In this document: in pieces, positions 18,056 to 24,654 of the stretch
How the letters are laid out: each line of letters starts with the position of its first letter
How positions within the stretch are numbered: the first letter of the stretch is position 1
Virus record (IMG/VR): IMGVR_UViG_3300007541_004710
Coordinates: 1-24,973 of that record
DNA from: a virus
Length of the DNA stretch: 24,973 bases
Reading direction: 5' to 3' (one strand)
Program-made: the position numbers and the translations under genes
Notes under the pieces: model-generated
What the model saw: the letters and a program-made list of their open reading frames with translations, nothing else
Told to the model about the DNA's origin: nothing
The model's database searches: none

Positions 18056-18104
18056 ACGTAGGGTTAAGGTTCGCGTCCCGACCGCCGTCAGACGGCCGGG
18101 ACGC
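18056..18104 (-). promoter_or_regulatory. Large hairpin plus leader motif, second copy of the cassette
   Basis: Arms GCGTCCCG (18073-18080) and CGGGACGC (18097-18104) enclose an inner GCCGTC/GACGGC stem, with GTCAGAC at the apex. On the minus strand ACCTTAACCCTACGT (18070-18056) follows. This differs by one base from the 15-mer before the polymerase gene, which also follows a CGTCCCG/CGGGACG hairpin. It lies just after the VWA gene stop and could act as a terminator, attenuator or RNA-binding site. Confidence 0.6.
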
Positions 18105-18111
18105 TGCGGGA

Positions 18112-19677
18112 TCAGTGGGCCAGTGTGTAAGTTACAAGTTGCGAGGCGAGTTCGTCGCCGCTAAGGGCGAGGGCCGCTCGGCCGAAGTGCCGTGCCATGA
18201 TCGGACGACGCCGCTCTCGATCAGCCTCGTTGTCGCAGACCAGTGCGCCGATCAGATCGACGCCTTTCCGGCGTAACTCTCCAGCGTCAACAGTCCCATC
18301 GGTCAGATCGCCGTCCGTGTAGACAACGGTGACGTCAGACGAATGCATGTGTTCCCGCACCCCGGCGTGCTCTAGCGTGGCTTTCACACCCTCTGATGAG
18401 GAGAAATGGTGGATGGGTATAATCCAACTAGCCGGCCAACAAGGATTGACGTAGGTCGTTTTTCCCTGCCCGGTGAGCCATATATTTACTACCAGAAGCC
18501 CCCTTCGGTGAAGGGCCATGAGTGCCAGCATGAGTTCGAGCGCCTCCCCCATCCGTAGGGGTGATGCCATCGAGCCGCTCATATCCATGACGAGTGTCAG
18601 ACAGCGCCGTCCGGCGTCTGCCTTGATCGACCGGAACGATTGGGCGGCCCCGACCATGATTCCCGGAATGTGCAAGTGGCTCCCACTAGTGGATAATTGC
18701 GTCCGTCGATGTCCTGCCCGGTGGACCAACCCGGTCAGCCGGGTTATCAGGCCTCTCACGTTGCGAACAGACCATTTCTTACGCTCACCGCCCGGTCGAT
18801 ACCAATACCGCACGTCGCGTTCTTCATCTGCCGTCAGCGACGGACCGGATTCAAGATCCGCCGGCAGCGGCTCCGGCTCCGCGTCGGACGGATCGCTTCC
18901 TCCGGTGGAGTATCCGCTGCCGGCCGTCCCAGTCGTGGACGGATCGGCGGTTCCGCCGATATTGTCAGACCCCCTGACCGTCACGGACGGCCGGCCGAAA
19001 AGCTCGAGCCACTTCGCGCAGAGGGGCAGCAGATCCGTCGGTTTCGCGGCTTTACATGCCTTACGATAAAAGTCAGCGATGACACTCTTGTTGGCCGGGG
19101 TGCCGGCCCATTTGCAGTCCGGCGGATATACCCGGCTCCGGTGTGACGTCTCCGCATTTATCATTGCCCAGAAATACACCTCTGGAAGCGAGGTATGCGA
19201 AGGGGCCGGCGTCCAGTTGCGCCAGCGAAACCACTTGGTCGGCTTGTGGGGGTGCGTTCGCTTGTGCTCCTCCCGGTCGAGGTGCTCGATGCGGGCATCT
19301 TCAAACAGATTGAACAGCCGGAACGGGACTCCACAATCTTGCAACCACCGGCAAAGATCAGGCATTGATTGCGGGAAGGTGAACAACGCATGGTCTGCTT
19401 CGTGTCGAAGCAGCGATTGAGCATACTCGACCCGCTGTCTATCACTGATGCCAGCAGCACAAGGGGCGTCGAAGTCCAGCCCGAGGGTGATGACGTGCTT
19501 GTTATCAATAAAGGTCCACGACACCTCTGTAGATGGCGGGTTTTCCATCCTTGCTGGTTTACGGGTTCGCTCCACCGCCGTCCTTACCCGACCGGGTTGC
19601 TGGCGGCTAGTTTTTCGGCGACGCTGGTTTCTCCATGCTGCGGCGATTATTGCTTCTTTAGTCATAGTCATAGTCAT
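18112..19677 (-). CDS. CobT-like protein: zincin-type motif plus VWA domain
   Basis: The 521-residue product has a basic N-terminus, a RHEADHALF HExxH motif near 91-99 followed by LFNLFEDARIEHL near 123-135 (a likely third zinc ligand region, as in CobT-type VWA proteins), a Ser/Gly/Pro-rich acidic linker near 240-285, and a C-terminal von Willebrand factor A domain with MIDAS motif DMSGSMAS near 364-371 and TDGDLTDG near 451-458. VWA proteins of this kind work with MoxR/CobS-type AAA+ ATPases, here encoded directly upstream, in metal insertion or protein remodelling. No cobaltochelatase CobN is present. ATG repeats at 19677, 19671 and 19665 leave the exact start open. Confidence 0.82.
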   Translation of the reverse strand: MTMTMTKEAIIAAAWRNQRRRKTSRQQPGRVRTAVERTRKPARMENPPSTEVSWTFIDNKHVITLGLDFDAPCAAGISDRQRVEYAQSLLRHEADHALFTFPQSMPDLCRWLQDCGVPFRLFNLFEDARIEHLDREEHKRTHPHKPTKWFRWRNWTPAPSHTSLPEVYFWAMINAETSHRSRVYPPDCKWAGTPANKSVIADFYRKACKAAKPTDLLPLCAKWLELFGRPSVTVRGSDNIGGTADPSTTGTAGSGYSTGGSDPSDAEPEPLPADLESGPSLTADEERDVRYWYRPGGERKKWSVRNVRGLITRLTGLVHRAGHRRTQLSTSGSHLHIPGIMVGAAQSFRSIKADAGRRCLTLVMDMSGSMASPLRMGEALELMLALMALHRRGLLVVNIWLTGQGKTTYVNPCWPASWIIPIHHFSSSEGVKATLEHAGVREHMHSSDVTVVYTDGDLTDGTVDAGELRRKGVDLIGALVCDNEADRERRRPIMARHFGRAALALSGDELASQLVTYTLAH

Positions 19678-19740
19678 AGTGAGTGAGTGAGTGAGTGAGT
19701 GAGTGAGTGAGTGAGTGAGTGAGTGAGTGAGTGAGTGAGT
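19660..19740. repeat. (GAGT)15 tetranucleotide repeat and (AGTCAT)3 filling the ATPase-VWA gene gap
   Basis: Fifteen uninterrupted copies of GAGT run from 19681 to 19740, the last base being part of the ATPase stop codon. They are followed by three copies of AGTCAT (19660-19677) that supply three alternative in-frame ATG starts for the VWA gene. The whole intercistronic gap is thus repeat, with no Shine-Dalgarno sequence. Long pure tetranucleotide tracts are hypermutable in bacteria and typical of phase-variable loci. Confidence 0.97.
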
Positions 19741-21128
19741 TACACCTTCAAGGCTTTGGCCCAGCCGCTGATCGCGGCTTTGGACTCGCTCACCATATCA
19801 CCCGTGTCTCCGTCCCACAGGGCGAGGCTGTCTGTCAGACAGTCGGCGAGCGCGGCCTTCACGGCGGGAACCGTAGGCTCCGCCGCATGACCACACGCCC
19901 GGCGTAGGATGCGGAACGAACACGGGAAGGCGATCCGCCCGGCCTTCACCGCTTCCCGGCTTTCGCCGACCAGCATAGCGAAAGCCTCGGCGAAACCCGG
20001 CACGTTTCCGCTCACGCCGAAAGAGTTGACAATATCTGCCGCGATGCTCGCGGCAGTGTCCTTGTCCCAGTCGATGCGAACATGGTGCCAGCGGTCCCAG
20101 AACGCCTCGACCGGGCGGTGCATTGTGAGGTTTGTGGCCCCTACAATGTGGAGGTGAGTCATCGGGGATTCGATGACTTCAAGCGCCCCGCTGGCGTCCA
20201 TCTTGCGGGTTCGCATCCGGTAAACCCTGCCTGACGGGGTGTTCACCCCGGTCAGGAACGTGAGCAGCCACTCTTGCGCCTTTGGCGAGAGCCGGAGCAC
20301 TTCATCGAGGAGGAGCAGGACTGTCTGCCCAGACCCTGCGGCACGAACCGCCTCAGCCATAACGCCGTCTACGACGGCGAACGATCCCTTCCCGTCCGGG
20401 ACGGGATTTCCCAGCAGGGTCGAGACTTCGTCGATGTCATCCGAACAGCCGTGTTCGAGATACCGGTCGTAAGACCGGCCGAGTAGCCGGATGGTGTGGC
20501 TCTTGCCGAAGGACGGCGGACTGCAAAGCAGCACCGGGTCCACGTATGACTCGACCCCGGCCTTGTAGAGCGGGGCGAGCTTGTCCATGATTGCGTTACC
20601 GCTTGCGGCAGCGGCGATCACCGGGATGCGAGCCGCCGTGGCTTTGTCTTTAGCGACGAGGTCGATCAAGGCTTCTGCCGCCTTGGTCTGGTCGTAGATG
20701 TCCCGGATTTCATCCGCCATTGCCTCCAGTGCCGGATCGACCGTGGCCGCGAGGATGCTCTTGACGGCATCCTCGTCTACGCCAGCCGGATTCGACGCCA
20801 GTTTGGCGTCTACGACGGCGGCAATCGCCGCCTCAAAGATCCCCAGAGCGGGAGCCGGGGCAGCCGGGGCAGCCGGGGCAGCCGGGGCAGCCGGGGCAGC
20901 CGGGGCGATTTTGAACCCCTTGGCATCGACCTTTCCGGCGACCCAATCCCGGAGGATCGTGTCAGACTCGTCTTGCCAGACGACATTGAGGTTTTCCATC
21001 ACGGCGTTCGCCACGATGACCCCGTCAACACCGGCAGCAGTTAGCCACGCTCGGACAGCGCCTCGATTGGCGCTTGTGATTGGGGTCGAACGGTCACCGA
21101 TGATTGCGATTGCTTGTGCAGTAGTCAT
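19740..21128 (-). CDS. MoxR/CobS-like AAA+ ATPase
   Basis: The 462-residue product has an N-terminal domain (1-70), an Ala-Ala-Pro repeat linker (about 75-92), a helical region, then a AAA+ module with Walker A PPSFGKSHT near 203-211, Walker B LLLLDE near 271-276, sensor 1 VGATN near 327-331, an arginine-finger candidate in WDRWHHVR and a sensor 2-like SFRILRRACGHA. This is the MoxR/CobS type, which partners with VWA proteins. The partner gene lies directly downstream across the GAGT repeat. The start has AAAGGAAG about five bases upstream, one of the few clear ribosome-binding sites here. Likely a chaperone-like remodelling motor; the substrate is unknown. Confidence 0.87.
   Translation of the reverse strand: MTTAQAIAIIGDRSTPITSANRGAVRAWLTAAGVDGVIVANAVMENLNVVWQDESDTILRDWVAGKVDAKGFKIAPAAPAAPAAPAAPAAPAPALGIFEAAIAAVVDAKLASNPAGVDEDAVKSILAATVDPALEAMADEIRDIYDQTKAAEALIDLVAKDKATAARIPVIAAAASGNAIMDKLAPLYKAGVESYVDPVLLCSPPSFGKSHTIRLLGRSYDRYLEHGCSDDIDEVSTLLGNPVPDGKGSFAVVDGVMAEAVRAAGSGQTVLLLLDEVLRLSPKAQEWLLTFLTGVNTPSGRVYRMRTRKMDASGALEVIESPMTHLHIVGATNLTMHRPVEAFWDRWHHVRIDWDKDTAASIAADIVNSFGVSGNVPGFAEAFAMLVGESREAVKAGRIAFPCSFRILRRACGHAAEPTVPAVKAALADCLTDSLALWDGDTGDMVSESKAAISGWAKALKV
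20854..20907 (-). repeat. Six tandem copies of a 9-base repeat encoding Ala-Ala-Pro
   Basis: GCCGGGGCA is repeated five times exactly, with a sixth copy differing in its last base, encoding an Ala-Ala-Pro linker between the N-terminal domain and the AAA+ part. The unit is a multiple of three, so copy-number change would alter linker length without breaking the frame. Confidence 0.95.
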
Positions 21129-21146
21129 TCTGTCTTCCTTTCATTT

Positions 21147-21159
21147 TGAGGGTTTACGG
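21147..21159 (-). promoter_or_regulatory. Leader motif before the ATPase gene
   Basis: On the plus strand TGAGGGTTTACGG lies 18 bases before the ATPase start. Nearly the same word, TGAGGGTTACGG, lies at 21533-21544, 15 bases before the next minus-strand gene. Both follow strong hairpins. The role is unknown; a translation-initiation or promoter signal is inferred from position only. Confidence 0.4.
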
Positions 21160-21168
21160 AGCATGATT

Positions 21169-21217
21169 ACTCCCTGCTGGACACTGTCTGTCAGACAGTG
21201 CCCAGACGGGAGGAGTC
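21169..21217 (-). promoter_or_regulatory. Long imperfect hairpin with a perfect 19-base palindrome core
   Basis: CACTGTCTG (21182-21190) and CAGACAGTG (21192-21200) form a perfect palindrome around one T. Outer arms (ACTCCC on the left, GGGAGGAGT on the right) extend the pairing. It lies seven bases after the small basic gene and about 40 bases before the ATPase start. A terminator-like or operator role is possible. The core contains the GTCTGTCAGAC word also found at 19830 and 22036. Confidence 0.6.
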
Positions 21218-21223
21218 ATTGGC

Positions 21224-21517
21224 TTACTTCGACTTCGGCGAGAAGATCACAGTCACCGAACCGGACTTTTCCGTATGGCGGAGCGATTTCAGAGTATGTG
21301 TTTTAAGCAGTTCCCGGGTGACTTCCCGGCCGGCCACGGCGAGGTATTTGCGGAACGTCCGCTTGAGGTCTTGACCTTTTAGGCCGGTTGCCTTTCCGAA
21401 TTCCCGTTGGGACAACACTTGCCCCTTTGTTCCAGTTTTGAGATGGCTTGCCTTGTGGCATACTTTGTCGGTGAAGAACAGTGAAGCGGCGTTGACGAGT
21501 AGTGTGGACTTTTTCAT
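21224..21517 (-). CDS. Small basic protein with possible HTH, unknown function
   Basis: The 97-residue product is strongly basic. A central stretch (LSQREFGKATGLKGQDLKR, about 35-53) could form a helix-turn-helix, followed by a helix with RKYLAVAGREVTRELLK and a beta-rich C-terminus. I do not recognise the family. It is the first gene of the leftward accessory module, behind a leader with three or four hairpins, so a DNA-binding regulator of the module is a reasonable guess. The ATG is preceded by GAAAACACAC, similar to the start context of the two short genes near 18 kb. Confidence 0.65.
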   Translation of the reverse strand: MKKSTLLVNAASLFFTDKVCHKASHLKTGTKGQVLSQREFGKATGLKGQDLKRTFRKYLAVAGREVTRELLKTHTLKSLRHTEKSGSVTVIFSPKSK

Positions 21518-21542
21518 GTGTGTTTTCTTTCGTGAGGGTTAC

Positions 21543-21636
21543 GGGATGGGCGGTTCCACCCCCGTCTGACCAGTCTTTCGACTGGCCAGAAGGGGATGCC
21601 CCGACGTGGCCGGGGCAGATCCGACGTGGCCGGATC
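21543..21636 (-). ncRNA. Structured leader with tandem hairpins, possible cis-regulatory RNA
   Basis: In the leftward transcript four hairpins precede the 97-residue gene. Two are adjacent: GATCCG/CGGATC (21618-21636) and TGCCCCG/CGGGGCA (21597-21617), with different stems but the same 7-base loop (ACGTGGC on the plus strand). Next is a 10-pair stem (21566-21589) that pairs fully only on the minus-strand RNA, with one G-U pair and a GAAA tetraloop. Last is a 7-pair stem near 21543-21562. Conserved loops on changing stems suggest an RNA or DNA hairpin recognised by a protein. No known riboswitch class is recognised. Confidence 0.5.
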
Positions 21637-21644
21637 AGAAGGGG

Positions 21645-21667
21645 TTGACGGTTGACGGTTGAGACGG
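21645..21667. repeat. Short tandem TTGACGG repeat
   Basis: TTGACGG occurs twice in tandem (21645-21651, 21652-21658), followed by the related TTGAGACGG. TTGACG resembles a -35 box, but I see no good -10 box at the right distance on the plus strand. It could be an operator repeat at the edge of the control region. Confidence 0.5.
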
Positions 21668-21727
21668 TGAGTAATGGTTGCCCGGCGTTCGCCCCGGGTG
21701 CAGCTTCTGTCACAAGCCAATGCGGTT

Positions 21728-21862
21728 ACCCTCTGTGAGGGTCGGAGCCGGCAGTCCCTCTGCTAATCGGCCCTCGCTCGGATTCGGGCAATTCCCCTCG
21801 GGGAACGCTGGTCTTTGGCTCCGGTGGTTTCCCTCGTTAAATACTCATCTACGGATGAGTAT
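21728..21862. other. Hairpin-rich intergenic segment, candidate structured RNA
   Basis: ACCCTC/GAGGGT (21728-21742) is followed by a 7-base long-range stem CGGAGCC (21743-21749) with GGCTCCG (21817-21823). Inside are GCAG/CTGC (21751-21763) and TTCCC/GGGAA with loop CTCG (21792-21805). Just beyond is a perfect 9-pair stem ATACTCATC/GATGAGTAT with a TACG (UNCG-type) loop (21841-21862). The nested layout recalls a multi-branch RNA, but it is not a tRNA: no T-arm or anticodon arm fits. Open frames across it look spurious. Confidence 0.4.
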
Positions 21863-22099
21863 AGAACGTTTGGGCTGGCACACGGCTACGGCACCCTATC
21901 CTGTCCGTCTGACGGGGCTGACGTTTTCCCGCTCGGCAGACTGACCAGATCGTCCGGGACGCTGGTGAATTTTTGTTGTCGCCTTGTCATCGACGACGCC
22001 AACCATTGAGCCACAAGAGACAACATTTGTCAACAGTCTGTCAGACAACCTAAAGGTTGAAATGTTGATTTCGCCAAATTTTCCGCGTTTTATGTGTGC
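21863..22099 (+). promoter_or_regulatory. Upstream region of the terminase operon, weak promoter with palindrome
   Basis: No gene is visible. TTGTCA (22027-22032) could be a -35 box, with a weak TAAAGG at about the right spacing. The palindrome GTCTGTCAGAC (22036-22046) would then lie between the two boxes, where a repressor could block transcription of the packaging operon. The -10 match is poor, so this is tentative. Confidence 0.3.
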
Positions 22100-22630
22100 A
22101 TGGCAGCAAAGAAGAAGGCTGCGGCACGCAAACGCAATGGCGAGAGCCGCCGTCCAGCACGAAACCAGACCGTCAGGAAGGCGCACGCTGCCGTGCGGAC
22201 CGCTGGCGGTGATTCGCACGCCGTCGGCAGACCCAAACGACCGTTTGATCCGAAGATTGGTGCTGAGATCGCGTCAATCATCACGCGAAACCAACTACGA
22301 GTTGGTCCGGCGTGTGATGGCGTGGGAATCTCCCGCGATCTTTGCGCGAGATGGCTGGAGGAGCACGAAGACTTTGCCTTGCAAATAAAAAAAGCGGAAT
22401 TCGAGCTTCAACGGGATCTTGTGCGAGAGTTGAGCGAAGGAGGCGCGGGACTCTGGCAGCGTGCGGCGTGGAAGCTGGAACGCATGTTCCCGGAGACCTT
22501 CGGTCAACGCGCTCAGATGACGCTGAAAGCGACCCATAAAGTTGAGGTTTCTGCCCAAATCTGCCAACAGCTTGTTGCAAGCTGGGCCGAGTTCGAACGG
22601 CACCATGTCATCGACGTTGATGCCGGCTGA
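22100..22630 (+). CDS. terS: Phage terminase small subunit
   Basis: The 176-residue product has a Lys/Arg/Ala-rich N-terminal tail (1-45), then a helix-turn-helix region (IITRNQLRVGPACDGVGISRDLCARWLEEHEDFALQIKKAE) typical of small terminase DNA-binding domains, and a helical oligomerisation-like part with LWQRAAWKLERMFPETFGQRAQ. It should recognise the packaging site and load the large terminase encoded next. I chose ATG at 22100 rather than GTG at 22094; neither has a Shine-Dalgarno sequence. A terminator follows its stop at once, so it may be made as a separate transcript. Confidence 0.82.
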   Translation: MAAKKKAAARKRNGESRRPARNQTVRKAHAAVRTAGGDSHAVGRPKRPFDPKIGAEIASIITRNQLRVGPACDGVGISRDLCARWLEEHEDFALQIKKAEFELQRDLVRELSEGGAGLWQRAAWKLERMFPETFGQRAQMTLKATHKVEVSAQICQQLVASWAEFERHHVIDVDAG

Positions 22631-22638
22631 CGGCAACA

Positions 22639-22661
22639 GGTGGATACAATCCACCTTTTTT
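22639..22661 (+). terminator. Rho-independent terminator after the small terminase gene
   Basis: GGTGGAT (22639-22645) and ATCCACC (22649-22655) form a 7-pair stem with a 3-base loop, followed directly by TTTTTT. It begins nine bases after the small terminase stop. It would separate small from large terminase transcripts, or tune their ratio by partial readthrough. Confidence 0.85.
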
Positions 22662-22840
22662 CAATGTTTACGGGCTTTGACGAAGGGAACGAAACCCTCC
22701 GTCGCCGACGGCGCGACGGTTCACGGGGTCGGGGCCGGGGCCGGGGCGCGTGTGCGTCTGACCACGGGGGGAGGGGGGTAGAGGGGGAGGCTCCCCACGT
22801 ATAGGGGGTTTTACATCGGACCAATTTCAAAAGGCTTTTC
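22662..22840 (+). other. G-rich intergenic region before the large terminase, G-quadruplex candidate
   Basis: This gap has repeated GGGGCC units near 22729-22746 and G-runs of 6, 6 and 5 bases at 22766-22771, 22773-22778 and 22783-22787, with another at 22804-22808. A GGGGA/TCCCC hairpin lies at 22784-22796. Just before the large terminase ATG is AAAAGG, about six bases upstream, a weak ribosome-binding site. The G-runs may form a quadruplex. A promoter is expected because of the upstream terminator, but none is clear. Confidence 0.45.
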
Positions 22841-24346
22841 ATGGACGACACTGAACCATCACCAGAACCGAAGAAGCGCGGCCGGCCGCCCAACATGCGC
22901 GACAAGCCGGCTGATCGGGAGCGCCGCCGCAACATCCTCAAGCTGGCCGAGCAGGCAATCCCACCCGAGCGGTTGATCGGCACGCCGATCTGGTTCGCCC
23001 GGCAAGTCCTCAAGCTGGAACCCTACCCGTGGCAGGAGAAGGTTCTGTGGGACGTGGCGGCTGGCAACAAGGCGGTGGCGGTCTGCGCCGCAAACGGGTC
23101 CGGCAAGACGCAGAACGTGGCGCTGCCGCTGGTGCTGTGGCACGCCGCAGTCTACCCCAACAGCCAATGCGTCACGACGGCTGGCGTATACCGGCAGGTC
23201 AAGGAGCAGTTGTGGGGCAACATCCGCAGCCAGCGAGACAAGCTCGGGGAGTCGTGGAACATCAACTTGACGGATCTGGAGTCACCAATCGGCGGGCGGG
23301 CAATCGGGTTCTCGACGGACGATCCCGGCAAGTTTGAGGGTTGGCACAACCGGAACCTACTGATGATTATCGACGAGGCCAAGTCGGTGCCGGACGAAAT
23401 CTTCCACGCCATCGAGCGGTGCCAGCCCACCCGACTGTTGCTGATGTCCTCTGCCGGCAGTCTCGACGGCGAGTTTGCCGCCGCGTTCACGCATCGCAAG
23501 CAGTTCTTCTCGTCTCACCGGATTACCTCATACGACTGCCCGCACCTGACAGATGAGTGGATTCAAGGAATGATCGACAAGTGGGGCAGGAATCACCCGC
23601 TGGTGCGGTCAATGATCTTCTCTGAGTTTTCCGACACGGGCGGCATCGACTACGTCATTCCGAAAAGCCACTGGCTTTCTTGCGTGGAGCAGCGAGACAG
23701 CATCCCACACAAGCCAACGCAGTTGCTTGCGTTCATCGACTGGGCTGCTGGCGGCGACGAGAACGTCATCAGCGTAGTGTCTGGAAACAAAGTGGAGCAT
23801 GTGCTGGCGTGGACGGAGTCTGACACGATGTCTGCCGCTGGAAAGGCTGCTGCCGAACTTAAACGCCTAGGCGTGCCCAACTCTCGGATTTTCGCGGATG
23901 ATGGCGGACTTGGGCGGCCGATCAACGACTACCTGCAACAGTGCGGGTTTTCGGTCAGGCGGGTGCTGAACAACTCGCCGTCAGGGCAACCAAACCACTT
24001 CGCCAACTTCGGAGCAGAGCTTTGGTTCACGGCGTCCCGGTTGATCGAGAAACAGGAAGTCATCCTGCCAGACGATGATATTTTGATGGAGCAGGCAACG
24101 AACCGTCGGACCGTCTACACGGCAGCCGGCAAGCTGGCGCTGGAGAAGAAGAAGGACATGCGTGACCGTGGCGTGACGTCACCAGACCGTGCCGATGCGG
24201 TTTTGGCGTCGCTGGCGCTTGCCAGCGTCATGGGTGCAACGAGTGAAATGTTCCTCGACAACGCACTTGACGGGAACGGAACTCTGTCAGACAGTCAGAT
24301 AGCTGCAATCGAAAATGAACAAAGCGGCTGGTTCGCAGGCTTATGA
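22841..24346 (+). CDS. terL: Phage terminase large subunit
   Basis: The 501-residue product has a basic N-terminus, an ATPase domain with Walker A AANGSGKT near 84-91 and Walker B LLMIIDEAKS near 172-181, and an RNase H-like nuclease domain with acidic motifs in FIDWAAGGDEN near 297, FADDGGLG near 350 and SPDRADAVL near 447. It should power DNA packaging into proheads and cut the concatemer. The length is normal for the family and no key residue is missing. It overlaps the next gene by four bases (ATGA). Confidence 0.93.
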   Translation: MDDTEPSPEPKKRGRPPNMRDKPADRERRRNILKLAEQAIPPERLIGTPIWFARQVLKLEPYPWQEKVLWDVAAGNKAVAVCAANGSGKTQNVALPLVLWHAAVYPNSQCVTTAGVYRQVKEQLWGNIRSQRDKLGESWNINLTDLESPIGGRAIGFSTDDPGKFEGWHNRNLLMIIDEAKSVPDEIFHAIERCQPTRLLLMSSAGSLDGEFAAAFTHRKQFFSSHRITSYDCPHLTDEWIQGMIDKWGRNHPLVRSMIFSEFSDTGGIDYVIPKSHWLSCVEQRDSIPHKPTQLLAFIDWAAGGDENVISVVSGNKVEHVLAWTESDTMSAAGKAAAELKRLGVPNSRIFADDGGLGRPINDYLQQCGFSVRRVLNNSPSGQPNHFANFGAELWFTASRLIEKQEVILPDDDILMEQATNRRTVYTAAGKLALEKKKDMRDRGVTSPDRADAVLASLALASVMGATSEMFLDNALDGNGTLSDSQIAAIENEQSGWFAGL

Positions 24347-24654
24347 TAGAACACATCCTTTTGAATGCGGTGACGGCCAACACGGATGGCTCCGTGACGC
24401 AGCTTCCGCACAACAGCGGCAAGCTCGACATCTTTGTCAAGGCCACTGGCGTCACAAGCGGGGCGACCGTGCAAGTTCAAGTCAAATCCCCGACCGGCGA
24501 CTGGCACGATCTACTGTCCTCTGACCAAGCTGGCATCACCGCCGACGGAAACTTCGGACCATTCCACTGCCCTATCGGCTATCCGGCAGTGCGCGGTCGG
24601 GTGACGGCCCTTACGGACGGAACCTACACGGTCAGCATCATCGCCCGCGACTGA
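24343..24654 (+). CDS. Small beta-rich protein after the large terminase, unknown function
   Basis: The 103-residue product alternates short hydrophobic strands with turns (KLDIFVKATG, ATVQVQVKSP, VRGRVTALTDGTYTVSIIARD), suggesting a single beta-sandwich domain such as a decoration, fibre-associated or other structural protein. I do not recognise the family. It starts at ATG inside the large terminase stop (ATGA) and ends at TGA sharing one base with the next ATG, so it is translationally coupled on both sides. Confidence 0.72.
   Translation: MIEHILLNAVTANTDGSVTQLPHNSGKLDIFVKATGVTSGATVQVQVKSPTGDWHDLLSSDQAGITADGNFGPFHCPIGYPAVRGRVTALTDGTYTVSIIARD

Noticed and set aside
18112-21128. Cobalamin (cobaltochelatase) biosynthesis locus
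   Set aside because: Only the ATPase and VWA types are present; the large chelatase subunit and other cobalamin genes are absent from the window.
21743-21823. tRNA candidate suggested by a 7-base outer stem spanning about 81 bases
   Set aside because: No T-arm with a TTC loop, no 5-pair anticodon arm with a 7-base loop and no CCA context on either strand.
21678-21944. Plus-strand frame of 88 codons in the control region
   Set aside because: It runs through several hairpins, has no ribosome-binding site or family resemblance, and overlaps a probable structured element.
22513-23013. Minus-strand frame of 166 codons across the terminase junction
   Set aside because: It overlaps both terminase genes and the terminator, and its composition is low-complexity Arg/Pro/Ser.
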